DNA of 33,800 nt, from NCBI GenBank assembly GCA_025362095.1, contig JANYIJ010000199.1, forward strand, positions 1 to 33,800, given 5' to 3'. Positions 1 to 7,510 of this stretch are shown piece by piece. This stretch comes from Gemmatimonadota bacterium (GTDB lineage: Bacteria > Gemmatimonadota > Gemmatimonadetes > Gemmatimonadales > Gemmatimonadaceae). The position numbers and the translations under genes are program-made. Numbering within the stretch: position 1 is the first letter of the stretch; each line of letters starts with the position of its first letter. Under the pieces are notes generated by a model that ran no database searches, was not told where the DNA came from, and saw only the letters and a program-made list of their open reading frames with translations.

Positions 1-956
1 AGGTGTCGTCCATGAAGGACCTGCTCCCGATCCTGGAGAAGGTCGCGCAGACCGGCAAGCCGCTGCTCATCATCGCCGAGGACGTCGAGGGCGAGGCGCT
101 CGCGACGCTCGTGGTGAACAAGCTCCGTGGCACTCTCAAGATCTCGGCCGTCAAGGCGCCGGGCTTTGGCGACCGCCGCAAGGCGATGCTCGATGACATC
201 GCGACGCTGACCAATGGTCAGGTGATCTCCGAGGAAATGGGCTTCAAGCTCGAGAACACGACGGTCGACAAGCTCGGCCGCGCCAAGCGTATCGTGATCG
301 ACAAGGACAACACGACGCTGATCGACGGCGCCGGTGACGAGGACAAGATCAAGGGCCGCATCAAGGAAATCGAAGTCGCGATCGAGAAGTCGACGAGCGA
401 CTACGACAAGGAGAAGCTTCAGGAGCGCAAGGCGAAGCTCGCGGGCGGTGTGGCCGTGATCAACGTCGGCGCGTCGACCGAGAGCGAGATGAAAGAGAAG
501 AAGGCCCGCGTCGAAGACGCGCTGCACGCCACGCGCGCGGCAGTCGAAGAGGGCATCGTCCCCGGCGGCGGCGTTGCGCTCGTGCGCGCGCAGATCGCGC
601 TGAAGGGACTGAAGCTCGATGAAGACGAGCAGATCGGTGTCGACATCATCCGTCGCGCGATCGAAGAGCCGATTCGCATGATCGTTTTCAATGCGGGCGG
701 CGAAGGCTCGATCGTGGTCGAGAAGGTTCGCGCGTCGAAGGACAAGAACTTCGGCTACAACGCGCTGACGGACACGTACGAAGATCTCGTCGTGGCGGGC
801 GTCATTGACCCGACGAAGGTGACGCGCACGGCGCTGCAGAACGCCGCGTCGATCGCCGCGCTTCTCCTGACGACCGAAGCGCTGATCGTCGAGAAGAAGG
901 AAAACCACCCCGCACCGGCGGCTCAGGGCGGCGGTGGAATGGGCGGGATGTACTAG
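1..956 (+). CDS. groEL: Chaperonin GroEL, C-terminal part (cut by window edge)
   Basis: The open frame enters from the left edge; the GTG at position 3 is an internal codon, not a start. The 317 visible residues match the second half of the 60-kDa chaperonin, roughly from the middle of the apical domain (E. coli residue about 228) to the end. Recognisable landmarks in order are [93 protein letters not shown], and the C-terminal tail GGGGMGGMY. The mature protein forms the 14-mer folding cage with GroES, driven by ATP. groES probably lies upstream, outside the window. No frameshift or odd residue is seen in the visible part. Confidence 0.97.
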   Translation, partial: VSSMKDLLPILEKVAQTGKPLLIIAEDVEGEALATLVVNKLRGTLKISAVKAPGFGDRRKAMLDDIATLTNGQVISEEMGFKLENTTVDKLGRAKRIVIDKDNTTLIDGAGDEDKIKGRIKEIEVAIEKSTSDYDKEKLQERKAKLAGGVAVINVGASTESEMKEKKARVEDALHATRAAVEEGIVPGGGVALVRAQIALKGLKLDEDEQIGVDIIRRAIEEPIRMIVFNAGGEGSIVVEKVRASKDKNFGYNALTDTYEDLVVAGVIDPTKVTRTALQNAASIAALLLTTEALIVEKKENHPAPAAQGGGGMGGMY

Positions 957-982
957 AACTGCGGCAACTGGGTACTGGTGAG

Positions 983-1024
983 GGGCGACTGGCACTGGAA
1001 ATGACTTCCAAGCGCCAGTCGCCC
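983..1024 (+). terminator. Hairpin after groEL, possible terminator
   Basis: An 11-bp perfect inverted repeat (GGGCGACTGGC at 983-993, GCCAGTCGCCC at 1014-1024) encloses a second stem (TGGAA 996-1000, TTCCA 1006-1010) with the loop ATGAC. It starts 27 bp after the groEL stop. No T-run follows, so it may act as a 3' stabilising or Rho-assisted structure rather than a textbook intrinsic terminator. The arms contain the same GGCGAC/GTCGCC core as the heptamer repeats just downstream. Confidence 0.45.
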
Positions 1025-1046
1025 TTCGCACGTCCGCCCCTCACGA

Positions 1047-1102
1047 GTTGCCTGTTGCCTGTCGCCTGTCGCCTGTCGCCTGTCGCCCGTCGCCTGTCGC
1101 CT
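1047..1102. repeat. Degenerate 7-bp tandem repeat, 8 units
   Basis: Eight consecutive heptamers are visible: GTTGCCT twice, GTCGCCT three times, GTCGCCC once, GTCGCCT twice. It lies in the noncoding gap between groEL and the small exported protein gene. Related heptamer runs occur at 26484-26504 (reverse-complement units) and, with a different consensus, at 9787-9814. No coding role is apparent. Confidence 0.85.
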
Positions 1103-1166
1103 CCGGTCGGCCTTTATTCGGGTCGCACATTCCCGCCGATCAACAGTTACAAAGTGCTTCGCTATT

Positions 1167-1196
1167 GCGTCTTAGGTCAAAATCACGCAACTTAGG
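1167..1196 (+). promoter_or_regulatory. Two direct repeats 20 bp apart, possible operator or promoter element
   Basis: GCGTCTTAGG (1167-1176) and GCAACTTAGG (1187-1196) are direct repeats with 8 of 10 positions identical and a spacing of exactly 20 bp, about two helical turns. They lie 60-90 bp upstream of the start of the small exported protein. No convincing -35/-10 pair was found in 1103-1256, so an alternative sigma factor or a regulator site is possible. This rests on spacing only. Confidence 0.25.
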
Positions 1197-1256
1197 CCGT
1201 TACGTTGGATCAGGTTAAGACAACGAACCCCCGCTCCCAAACTCGTCGGAGAATCT

Positions 1257-1577
1257 ATGTCCCGTAAGACCACGTTCGCTGTTGCCGCGCTCCTGTCGAT
1301 GGTTGCCGCATCGGCCGCTTTTGCCCAGGGCGCGACGAAGGCCGATTCGACCAAGAAAAAGGCCGCGGCCTCGACCACGAAGGACGCCGGAATGAAGAAG
1401 GGCGACGCCATGAAGAAGGCGGACGCCGCGCCGGCCAAGGGCGACGCCATGAAGAAGGCGGCTCCGGCCAAGAGCGACGCCATGAAGAAGGAAGCTCCGG
1501 CCAAGGGCGACGCCATGAAGAAAGACGGCATGAAGAAGTCGACGAAGAAGGACACGACGGCCGCGAAGAAGCCGTAA
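1257..1577 (+). CDS. Small exported Lys/Ala-rich repeat protein (MKK repeats, MxKDx-like)
   Basis: The 106-residue product starts with a clear Sec signal peptide: a short basic N-region, a hydrophobic core at residues 7-19, and AFA before Q24 as the likely cleavage site. The mature part is extremely basic and low in complexity. MKK occurs six times (residues 46, 52, 65, 76, 87, 92), and an 11-residue unit (AKGDAMKKAAP and variants) repeats three times at 60-91, mirrored as a 33-bp DNA repeat at 1434-1532. It resembles the small 'pentapeptide MXKDX repeat' exported proteins of unknown function. The start is fixed by GGAG at 1248-1251, five bases from the ATG. It appears monocistronic, closed by the terminator at 1596-1637. 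It may bind polyanions in the periplasm, but this is a guess from composition. Confidence 0.8.
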   Translation: MSRKTTFAVAALLSMVAASAAFAQGATKADSTKKKAAASTTKDAGMKKGDAMKKADAAPAKGDAMKKAAPAKSDAMKKEAPAKGDAMKKDGMKKSTKKDTTAAKKP

Positions 1578-1595
1578 ACTCGGCTCTCCCGACTG

Positions 1596-1637
1596 AAAAA
1601 GCGCCTCCCGGCTCAGGTCGGGAGGCGCTTCTTTTTC
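1596..1637. terminator. Bidirectional intrinsic terminator
   Basis: A perfect 12-bp stem (AAGCGCCTCCCG at 1599-1610, CGGGAGGCGCTT at 1619-1630) has an 8-base loop. An A-run lies on the left (1596-1600) and CTTTTTC on the right (1631-1637). It sits between convergent genes ending at 1577 and 1656 and can stop transcription from both sides. Confidence 0.93.
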
Positions 1638-1655
1638 GCCGCGCCTTCCTGAGCG

Positions 1656-2462
1656 CTAGAGCGCGAGCGCCAGCTGGCGCACCCCGCCCGATCCGTCGCC
1701 GAACGGACCCGCCGCGCGATCCTGCGGCGCCGCCGTCACCGGGCACTTCGCCTTCGCTCCGCGCAACGCCGCCTCGGCCGCAGCGACCGCGTGCTTCGGC
1801 GTGTTGTTCACCTCGCTCAGATGCAGCAGCACAAGTTGCCGCAAATTCTCCCACGCGAGTTCACGCGTGAGTGCCGCCGATTTCCGGTTGCTCAAGTGCC
1901 CCGAGCCTCCTGAAATGCGCGACTGAAGGAACGGCGGGTAGGGTCCGTTCCGCAGCATCTCTTCATCGTGGTTCGACTCGAGCAGCAGCAGGTCGAGCCG
2001 CGCGAACGCCGTCCGCAGCGTCTCCGGAACGGCGCCAAGATCGTGCGCGATGCCAGCGCGGAATCCGCTGCGCACGTCGGTCGCGAGCACTGCGGTCGGC
2101 GCAGACGCGTCGTGCGGCACTCGAATCAATTCGAACTGCAGCGAGCCGATCGTGAACGGCGCCGGTGAACGGATGGCGGTGCTCCGCTTCTCGTCGAGAT
2201 CCTCCAGCGCCGCGATGGTTCCTGCAGAGCCGTACACCTGCCACTTCCACTTCCGCTGCGCCGCGCGGACGCCACGCTTGTGATCGATGTGCTCATGCGT
2301 GACGATCACCGCGCTTATTGATTCAGGTGCGACGTGCACGCTCGCGAGCCGCTGCGCGAGCGCGCGCGGCGAATACCCGGCATCAATCAGGACGCGGGTT
2401 CCGTCGCACTCGAGCAGGATCGAGTTGCCTTTGCTGCCGCTGCCGAGCGTCCAGGCTCTCAC
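1656..2462 (-). CDS. Metallo-beta-lactamase-fold hydrolase, WalJ/YycJ type
   Basis: The 268-residue protein begins with LGSGSKGNS, typical of the WalJ/YycJ branch of the metallo-beta-lactamase superfamily. Metal-site motifs are THEHIDH (H56, H58, D60, H61), PHDAS (H117), AHDLG (D141), ESNHD, GHLSN (H189) and HLSEVNN (H214), so both metal sites look intact. Members are predicted phosphodiesterase or nuclease-type hydrolases; in Firmicutes WalJ is linked to cell-wall homeostasis and DNA repair. The start is GTG at 2462, seven bases after the stop of the upstream GlmU-like gene. It is therefore the last gene of the roadblock-receiver-manC-glmU-like operon and ends at the bidirectional terminator. 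The exact substrate cannot be told from sequence. Confidence 0.88.
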   Translation of the reverse strand: MRAWTLGSGSKGNSILLECDGTRVLIDAGYSPRALAQRLASVHVAPESISAVIVTHEHIDHKRGVRAAQRKWKWQVYGSAGTIAALEDLDEKRSTAIRSPAPFTIGSLQFELIRVPHDASAPTAVLATDVRSGFRAGIAHDLGAVPETLRTAFARLDLLLLESNHDEEMLRNGPYPPFLQSRISGGSGHLSNRKSAALTRELAWENLRQLVLLHLSEVNNTPKHAVAAAEAALRGAKAKCPVTAAPQDRAAGPFGDGSGGVRQLALAL

Positions 2463-2469
2463 GCGTGCG

Positions 2470-3681
2470 TCACTTTTGGGTCGCGCCGGCGAACGCGCCG
2501 CGCCGCGCCCACGCCGCAGCCAGCGCGCTTCTGCCGTTCTCTCCGAGCGTCACGCCGCGCCGGGCCATCACTTTCGCAGCCACATCCAGAAACTTCGCGC
2601 ACTCAAATTCCTGGAACGGCGGCGTATCGCCCCACGCAAATGGCGGCACGAATTTCGGCGGCATCGCGCTGCCGAACACGTTTGCTCCCGCGCCCACGAC
2701 ACATCCCGTTGTCAGCCGCGTGCCGATGCCGAGCTTGGCATGGTCGCCGATCATCGAACCGAGGAACGTGAGATGCGTTTTGCGCACACCACCGGGCGTC
2801 CAGAGCGACACCTCGCCGTAGCTGTTCTTCAGATTGCTCGTGATGCTCCCCGCGCCGACGTTCGCCCAGCGGCCGAGCACGGAGTCGCCGATGAACCCGT
2901 CGTGGACCTTGTTCGCGTGGCCGATGAAAATCGCGCCGCTCAGTTCGCCGTGCACGCGAGAATGCTCGCCGATCGAGCAATTTTTTATTTTGCCGCCGCC
3001 GACCTGCACGCCCTCGCCTATCACACACGGTCCTACCAGCCGCGTGAAAGCCGAGACCCTCGCGCCGCAGCGCACCAGCACGGGTCCTTCCGTCGTGTCG
3101 ACGACGACATACGGGTCGAAATACGCGCCGCGCTCGGCGAATGCGCCGTGCTCGCCGAGGACGCTCACGTGCGACGGCATGTCCTCGGCGCCGGCGGCGA
3201 GCGCGGCGATGTCCGCGACCAGCATGTTGCCCAGCCGCGCGCACAGGTCCCAAATCTCTTCGATCCACCATCCGCGCACCTCGGCCATCGCCCCGCTCGC
3301 GATCGTGTCGAGACGCAGCGTTCCGTTCTCCAAACGCGCGACGTCGAGTGGCGCGCTGAGGCGGACCGCCGCAATACGGCTGTCGCAAGTCCAAACATTC
3401 GCGTCGCCAAGAATCGCGTCGAGCGCTATCGCGCAGCGGGCGTTGACGATGATCGTGCCCTGTGCGAGCGTGCCGCTCACGACCGGCGGCGCGTCGAACT
3501 CTTCGAATGTCTTCAGGTGTGGCGCCCCCGAAAACCCGATCGCTCGAGCTCCCGCTGCGCGCTCCCATCGCCGCCGAATCAGTTCCGCGCCAGCGCGCAG
3601 CTCACCAGCGGGCCGCGTAAGCGCGAACGGCTCGAACGTGCGCGCCCGCGCGTCGTCGTACATCACGAGTTCTGCCGTCAT
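2470..3681 (-). CDS. GlmU-like sugar nucleotidyltransferase / hexapeptide acyltransferase
   Basis: The 403-residue product has an N-terminal sugar-nucleotidyltransferase-like region beginning LVMYDDARARTFEPFALTRP and RPAGELRAG, as in the NTP_transf_4 family. From about residue 200 onward it has a left-handed beta-helix with hexapeptide repeats (IGEGVQVGGG, IGEHSRVHGELSG, IGDSVLGRWANVGAGS). This matches the alternative bacterial GlmU-related family (TIGR03991), proposed to make UDP-GlcNAc from glucosamine-1-phosphate. The start was chosen at 3681 because this ATG overlaps the TGA of manC by 4 bp (ATGA); the open frame extends further upstream only as a shadow of manC. Which sugar it acts on is inferred. 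It should be checked against any canonical glmU elsewhere in the genome. Confidence 0.85.
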   Translation of the reverse strand: MTAELVMYDDARARTFEPFALTRPAGELRAGAELIRRRWERAAGARAIGFSGAPHLKTFEEFDAPPVVSGTLAQGTIIVNARCAIALDAILGDANVWTCDSRIAAVRLSAPLDVARLENGTLRLDTIASGAMAEVRGWWIEEIWDLCARLGNMLVADIAALAAGAEDMPSHVSVLGEHGAFAERGAYFDPYVVVDTTEGPVLVRCGARVSAFTRLVGPCVIGEGVQVGGGKIKNCSIGEHSRVHGELSGAIFIGHANKVHDGFIGDSVLGRWANVGAGSITSNLKNSYGEVSLWTPGGVRKTHLTFLGSMIGDHAKLGIGTRLTTGCVVGAGANVFGSAMPPKFVPPFAWGDTPPFQEFECAKFLDVAAKVMARRGVTLGENGRSALAAAWARRGAFAGATQK

Positions 3682-4748
3682 ATGTTGCGCACCTCCGGCG
3701 GCAGCGAATCGAGCAGCGACTTGAGATCCGCGGCTCGCTCCACTGTCGTCACGAGTGTCACGCCGGTCGTCGCGACCACAACGAGATCGTCGACCCCGAA
3801 CAGCACAACGGTCTGCCCCTCGGCGTGCACCACGTTCCGATTCGACTCGCGAATGAACACCTGACCGGACGGCACGTTGCCGTTCTCGTCTGCGGCGCGC
3901 ACCGCGCGCAGCGCCGCCCATGTGCCGACATCGCTCCAGCCGAAGTCGCCGGGTATGACCATCACTTTGCTGCTGCGCTCCAGCACACCCACGTCGATCG
4001 CGATTGGTTTCACGATCGCGCCGAAGAATGCGCCGAGATCGCTGGGATTCGCCGCGAGCGGCGAAGCAATCTCAGGACAGTGCGCGCGCACTTCACCAAG
4101 CAGCACGTTCACCCGCCACGCGAAAATCCCCGAGTTCCAGAGACATCCCGCGGCGACCATCGCCTCGGCGCGGGGGCGATCCGGCTTCTCGACGAACCGC
4201 GCAACCTTCCTCAGCGGCCCTTTCACAACGGCGCCGGGCTCTATGTACCCAAGCCCGATGTCCGCAAATCGCGGTACGATGCCCACCGTGACGAGCGAGT
4301 TTTCCGTGTGAGCCGCCACCGCCGCCTGCAGCAGAGCGCTTCGGAACGCAAGCTGATCGCCGATCGCCGCGTCGGCGTGCACGGAGACCATCACGGGATC
4401 GCGCGGGTCTCGCCGCGAAATCTCGTGCGCGGCCCACGTCAGCGCGGCCGCAGTGCCAGCAGGGCGCGGCTCGGCGATGATGTTGTCGGCAGGAATCTTG
4501 GGAAGTGCGTTTCGAACAGCCGCCACGAGCGACGAGTTCGTGAGAACCAGCGTGCGCTCCGGTGGCGCGAGCGTGGAAATTCGTTCGATCGTGTCGACGA
4601 GCATCGGCTCCGCCGTTACGAGCGGCAGCAGCTGCTTGGGCCGCTGCGGCGTGCTCACAGGCCAGAAGCGCGAGCCCACGCCTCCTGCGAGCACGACGAC
4701 CCACATGGCTCCCTCGTCGCCGCCGAGACTCGTGATGGCGCCGCTCAT
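3678..4748 (-). CDS. manC: Mannose-1-phosphate guanylyltransferase (GDP-mannose pyrophosphorylase)
   Basis: The 356-residue protein shows the family signature LAGGVGSRFWP (residues 20-30) followed by PKQLLPL (37-43), then EPRPAGTAAAL, VEKPDRP, LWNSGIFAWR and GDFGWSDVGTW. It lacks the C-terminal isomerase domain of ManC/AlgA fusions. The reaction is GTP plus mannose-1-phosphate to GDP-mannose, supplying surface polysaccharide or glycosylation. The metal-site segment reads SVHADAAIGD where many relatives have PADH: the Asp is kept but the following His is Ala. The start ATG at 4748 overlaps the receiver gene's TGA; a second ATG at codon 15 immediately precedes the conserved core and could be the real start. 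Confidence 0.9.
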   Translation of the reverse strand: MSGAITSLGGDEGAMWVVVLAGGVGSRFWPVSTPQRPKQLLPLVTAEPMLVDTIERISTLAPPERTLVLTNSSLVAAVRNALPKIPADNIIAEPRPAGTAAALTWAAHEISRRDPRDPVMVSVHADAAIGDQLAFRSALLQAAVAAHTENSLVTVGIVPRFADIGLGYIEPGAVVKGPLRKVARFVEKPDRPRAEAMVAAGCLWNSGIFAWRVNVLLGEVRAHCPEIASPLAANPSDLGAFFGAIVKPIAIDVGVLERSSKVMVIPGDFGWSDVGTWAALRAVRAADENGNVPSGQVFIRESNRNVVHAEGQTVVLFGVDDLVVVATTGVTLVTTVERAADLKSLLDSLPPEVRNI

Positions 4749-5125
4749 GTTTCCACTCCAGTCAGCTCCACCACACGGGCATACAGACGCTTGGGACTGA
4801 AGGGTTTCGTCACGAACGCCGTCGCGCCGAGTCGCATCGCTTCATCGTAGCGCTGATCCTGGCCAGCCGCAGTCAGGATGATGCAGGGGAGTGCGCTCCA
4901 CTTTGGATTCCCGCGCATTTCAGCCAGCACTTCGAGTCCGGACTTGATGGGCATCATGAGGTCGAGGAGCACCAGCGCCACATCGGGGTATTGCTCCAGA
5001 GCCCTCAGGGCTTCGGCTCCATCGTACACCAGCGTAACTCGAAACGGGCCGAGTTCGAGTTTTGTCTGGATGATGCGGCCGATGTGCGGTTCGTCGTCGG
5101 CCACCAAGATGTGGCGGGTGCTCAT
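4745..5125 (-). CDS. Single-domain response regulator (CheY-like)
   Basis: The 126-residue product is a lone receiver domain with no output domain. The acidic pocket is D10-D11, the phospho-acceptor is D55 (LLDLMMP), the switch residue is T85 (ILTAA), and the conserved lysine is K107 (TKPFSP). A GTG directly before the ATG (5128) could add one residue. It follows the roadblock gene by about 40 bp and overlaps manC by 4 bp, so it is co-transcribed with both. There is no kinase gene in the operon; a histidine kinase lacking an adjacent receiver lies 2.4 kb away on the other strand, but pairing the two is only a guess. The likely job is to relay a signal to a protein partner rather than to DNA. 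Confidence 0.93.
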   Translation of the reverse strand: MSTRHILVADDEPHIGRIIQTKLELGPFRVTLVYDGAEALRALEQYPDVALVLLDLMMPIKSGLEVLAEMRGNPKWSALPCIILTAAGQDQRYDEAMRLGATAFVTKPFSPKRLYARVVELTGVET

Positions 5126-5165
5126 CACCGGATCCGGCGGAAGAAGAGCGGTCAGGCTGCAGCCG

Positions 5166-5519
5166 TCAAACGAGAGCGGCGATGTTCGCGCGGTTGCGGC
5201 GCAGTTCGTACAGGAGCTGTCCGAGGTTGGCGGTTGGCTGCACGAGAACGAGCAGCACGGCGTCGGGCGAGAGGCACGAAATCACGGCGAGACCATTCTC
5301 GTGTTCCATGACGGCGGTTTGCAAAGCCCCACGCGCTGCGGCAACGCCGAATTCGTCGGCGAACTGGATGATCGAGGGCACGTGGGCGGCAACATGTTCG
5401 GAATCGAAACTGGCGATGGCCTGGCTGTCGATCAGCAGGCCGTCGCGGCCGAGAACGACGGCCGCCTCAACGCCTTCGCGCTGCCGGATGGCCGCGACGA
5501 GGTCGCGAATAGTTGGCAT
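5166..5519 (-). CDS. Roadblock/LC7-domain protein
   Basis: The 117-residue product is a single roadblock/LC7 (MglB-like) domain: MPTIRDLVAAIRQREGV, then VVLGRDGLLIDSQ, a helix with HVPSIIQFADEFG, and the strand MEHENGLAVISCLS. Proteins of this fold form dimers that act as scaffolds or regulators of small Ras-like GTPases such as MglA. No GTPase gene is next to it. The ATG at 5519 is chosen because GGAG sits five bases upstream; an upstream GTG-type extension would run over the promoter. It is the first gene of the leftward operon, and its promoter is visible at 5544-5571. It could sense or relay a polarity or motility signal with the downstream receiver; that is inference. Confidence 0.88.
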   Translation of the reverse strand: MPTIRDLVAAIRQREGVEAAVVLGRDGLLIDSQAIASFDSEHVAAHVPSIIQFADEFGVAAARGALQTAVMEHENGLAVISCLSPDAVLLVLVQPTANLGQLLYELRRNRANIAALV

Positions 5520-5543
5520 GGCCGCTCCGCAAAAGGTTATCGA

Positions 5544-5571
5544 AGCATACCCGCGCACCGAGTGAAGTCAA
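5544..5571 (-). promoter_or_regulatory. Sigma-70-type promoter of the roadblock operon
   Basis: Read on the minus strand, TTGACT (5571-5566), a 16-bp spacer and TATGCT (5549-5544) match 5/6 and 4/6 of the consensus. The expected start lies near 5537, leaving a leader of about 18 nt that carries the GGAG of the roadblock gene. Confidence 0.6.
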
Positions 5572-5584
5572 GCTTCTGATTCGC

Positions 5585-5613
5585 TTGAAGTTGGCTCTAC
5601 TTCTGGATACACT
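5585..5613 (+). promoter_or_regulatory. Possible promoter of the lipoprotein-serS-kinase run
   Basis: TTGAAG (5585-5590), a 17-bp spacer and TACACT (5608-5613) match 4/6 at each box. The predicted start would fall about 6 nt before the ATG at 5626, and no ribosome binding site is visible there, so the first gene may be nearly leaderless. It is divergent from the roadblock promoter. Confidence 0.35.
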
Positions 5614-5625
5614 ACGCCTGCATAG

Positions 5626-6231
5626 ATGACAATAAACTTGCCGCCAATTCGCACCAGACTTTCTCGCCGCTTCGTTCCCGGCGCGCTCATCGTTTGCGCG
5701 GCGATTGCCGGCGCGTGCGACGGTCCGTCGCAGCTCGCCGGCCAGACGCGGAACGCGACGCAGCCGTTCTTCGTGCACGCGCTCTCGGGATCTCCGCTCA
5801 TCACGTCGAACGCGATCGCGTTTCCGGGCCGCGCGCTCACGCGAGTCGACGGCACGTTCAACTTCGACATCGCGTTCGACATCGACGCGGCGGGCAACGT
5901 CATGCTGCTCGCGCCAGAACTTGTCGGACAGAACCCGGCAGGCAACCGGCTCGTCGGCATCTTCAAGGCAAGCGTCAGCTACGACAGCCTCACGGCGGCG
6001 CCGCTCGGCGGATACACGGTGGATTCCATCACGGTTGTCCAGCGCGGACAGGCCGTGGCGGTGCAGGCGCAGGAACCGGTGTGCCTCTCCGGAAATCCGG
6101 CGGCGCCGTATCTCTACGCGAAGATCGTCATCGATTCCGTCGACGTCGTCAATCGCGGCATCTACGGCCGCACGATGATAGGCGGCAATTGCGGCTACCG
6201 TCAACTGATCCCGGGCTTCCCGGCGTTCTGA
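5626..6231 (+). CDS. Putative lipoprotein of unknown function
   Basis: This 201-residue protein is not recognised as a named family. It begins with a basic segment (RTRLSRRF) and a hydrophobic core (VPGALIVCAAIAGA), then C31. This looks like a lipoprotein signal with a relaxed lipobox (AGAC), so anchoring to a membrane facing the periplasm is likely. The rest is beta-rich and hydrophilic, with two further cysteines (in PVCLSG and GGNCGY) that might form a disulfide. The gene is followed one base later by serS, so the two are probably co-transcribed. No Shine-Dalgarno sequence is evident and no alternative start codon keeps the signal sequence. Confidence 0.75.
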   Translation: MTINLPPIRTRLSRRFVPGALIVCAAIAGACDGPSQLAGQTRNATQPFFVHALSGSPLITSNAIAFPGRALTRVDGTFNFDIAFDIDAAGNVMLLAPELVGQNPAGNRLVGIFKASVSYDSLTAAPLGGYTVDSITVVQRGQAVAVQAQEPVCLSGNPAAPYLYAKIVIDSVDVVNRGIYGRTMIGGNCGYRQLIPGFPAF

Positions 6232-6232
6232 C

Positions 6233-7507
6233 GTGATCGACGGCCGGATGGTCCGCGAGCAGGCTGGTGCGCTGCGCGAGGGCGTCCGGCGCAGGGGGTC
6301 ACTCGACAAGCACGGCCCGCTGATCGATCGCGCAGAGCGGCTCGATCGCGAACGCCGCCTCACGATTCAAGCCGTCGAAGAGCGCAAGGCCGCGCGCAAT
6401 ACCGCGAGCCAGGAAGTCGCGCGCATGAAGAAGGCCGGCGAGAACGCCGACGAACTCGTTGCGAGCGCGCGCGAACTCGGCGCCGATATCGCGCGCCTCG
6501 AGACCGAGCTCGCCGCATCGCAGGGCGAGTTCGACGCCATCCTCCTCGAGCTTCCAAACGTCACGCTCCCTGAGGTTCCCGAGGGCGACGCGACGAAAAA
6601 CGTCATCGTCAGCACGTGGGGCGAACCGCGTGCGGCGGGCAGCGTGAAGCCGCACTGGGAAGTCGCCGAGAAACTCGGCCTGCTCGATCTGCCGCGCGGC
6701 GCGAAAATTTCCGGATCTGGTTTTATCGTCTATCGCGGCCGCGGCGCGAAGCTGCAGCGCGCGCTGATGAATTTTTCCGTCGATCTGCACACGCGTGAGT
6801 TCGGCTACGAGGAGACGCAGGTTCCGCTGTTCGTCAATCGCGACGCGATGATCGGCACGAGCCAGCTTCCGAAGTTCGAAGAGGACATGTACGCGCTGCG
6901 CGACGATGCGCTCTTTGCGATTCCCACCGCCGAAGTTCCGGTGACGAATCTCTTTCGCGAGGAGATTCTCGACGGCGCGACGCTGCCGCTCGCGCTCACC
7001 GCGTTCAGCGCCTGCTTCCGCCGCGAGGCAGGATCGGCCGGCAAAGACACCCGCGGGCTTCTTCGCGTGCATCAGTTCGACAAAGTCGAGCTCGTGCGCT
7101 TCAGCACGCCGGAAGATTCTCCCGCGCAGCACGAGCTGCTGACGTCGCACGCCGAGCAGGTGCTTCAGCGGCTCGGCATTCCGCACCGCCGACTGCTGCT
7201 CGCGGCAGGTGACACGGGATTCGGCAGCGCCAAGACCTACGATCTGGAGGCGTTCGCGCCCGGCGTGGGGCAATGGCTCGAGGTGTCGTCGTGCTCGAAC
7301 TTCGGCGAGTTTCAGGCGCGCCGCGCGAGCATCCGCTACCGGCCTGCCTCAGGCGAGAAGCCGCGGTTCGTGCACACGCTGAACGGATCGGGGCTCGGCT
7401 TTCCGCGCACGATCGCCGCGATCCTCGAGCACTATCAGAACCCTGATGGCAGCGTGACGGTGCCGGAGGTGCTCAGGCCGTATTTCGGTTCCGACGTGAT
7501 CCGATAG
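6233..7507 (+). CDS. serS: Serine--tRNA ligase
   Basis: The 424-residue product has the usual length and layout of bacterial SerRS. An N-terminal antiparallel coiled-coil arm (about residues 30-100), which grips the long variable arm of tRNA-Ser and tRNA-Sec, is followed by a class II catalytic core. Landmarks are TAEVPVTN, motif 2 ACFRREAGSAGKDTRGLLRVHQF-like (shown in part) and motif 3 NGSGLGFPRTIAAILE. It charges tRNA-Ser and also puts serine on tRNA-Sec, the first step of selenocysteine synthesis, relevant to the selC gene at 32423. The start is GTG at 6233, one base after the preceding stop. A three-base gap leads to the downstream kinase. Confidence 0.97.
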   Translation: MIDGRMVREQAGALREGVRRRGSLDKHGPLIDRAERLDRERRLTIQAVEERKAARNTASQEVARMKKAGENADELVASARELGADIARLETELAASQGEFDAILLELPNVTLPEVPEGDATKNVIVSTWGEPRAAGSVKPHWEVAEKLGLLDLPRGAKISGSGFIVYRGRGAKLQRALMNFSVDLHTREFGYEETQVPLFVNRDAMIGTSQLPKFEEDMYALRDDALFAIPTAEVPVTNLFREEILDGATLPLALTAFSACFRREAGSAGKDTRGLLRVHQFDKVELVRFSTPEDSPAQHELLTSHAEQVLQRLGIPHRRLLLAAGDTGFGSAKTYDLEAFAPGVGQWLEVSSCSNFGEFQARRASIRYRPASGEKPRFVHTLNGSGLGFPRTIAAILEHYQNPDGSVTVPEVLRPYFGSDVIR

Positions 7508-7510
7508 CGC

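Noticed and set aside
1001-1195. 64-codon open frame after groEL
   Set aside because: It is read through the hairpin and heptamer repeats and has no ribosome binding site or recognisable content.
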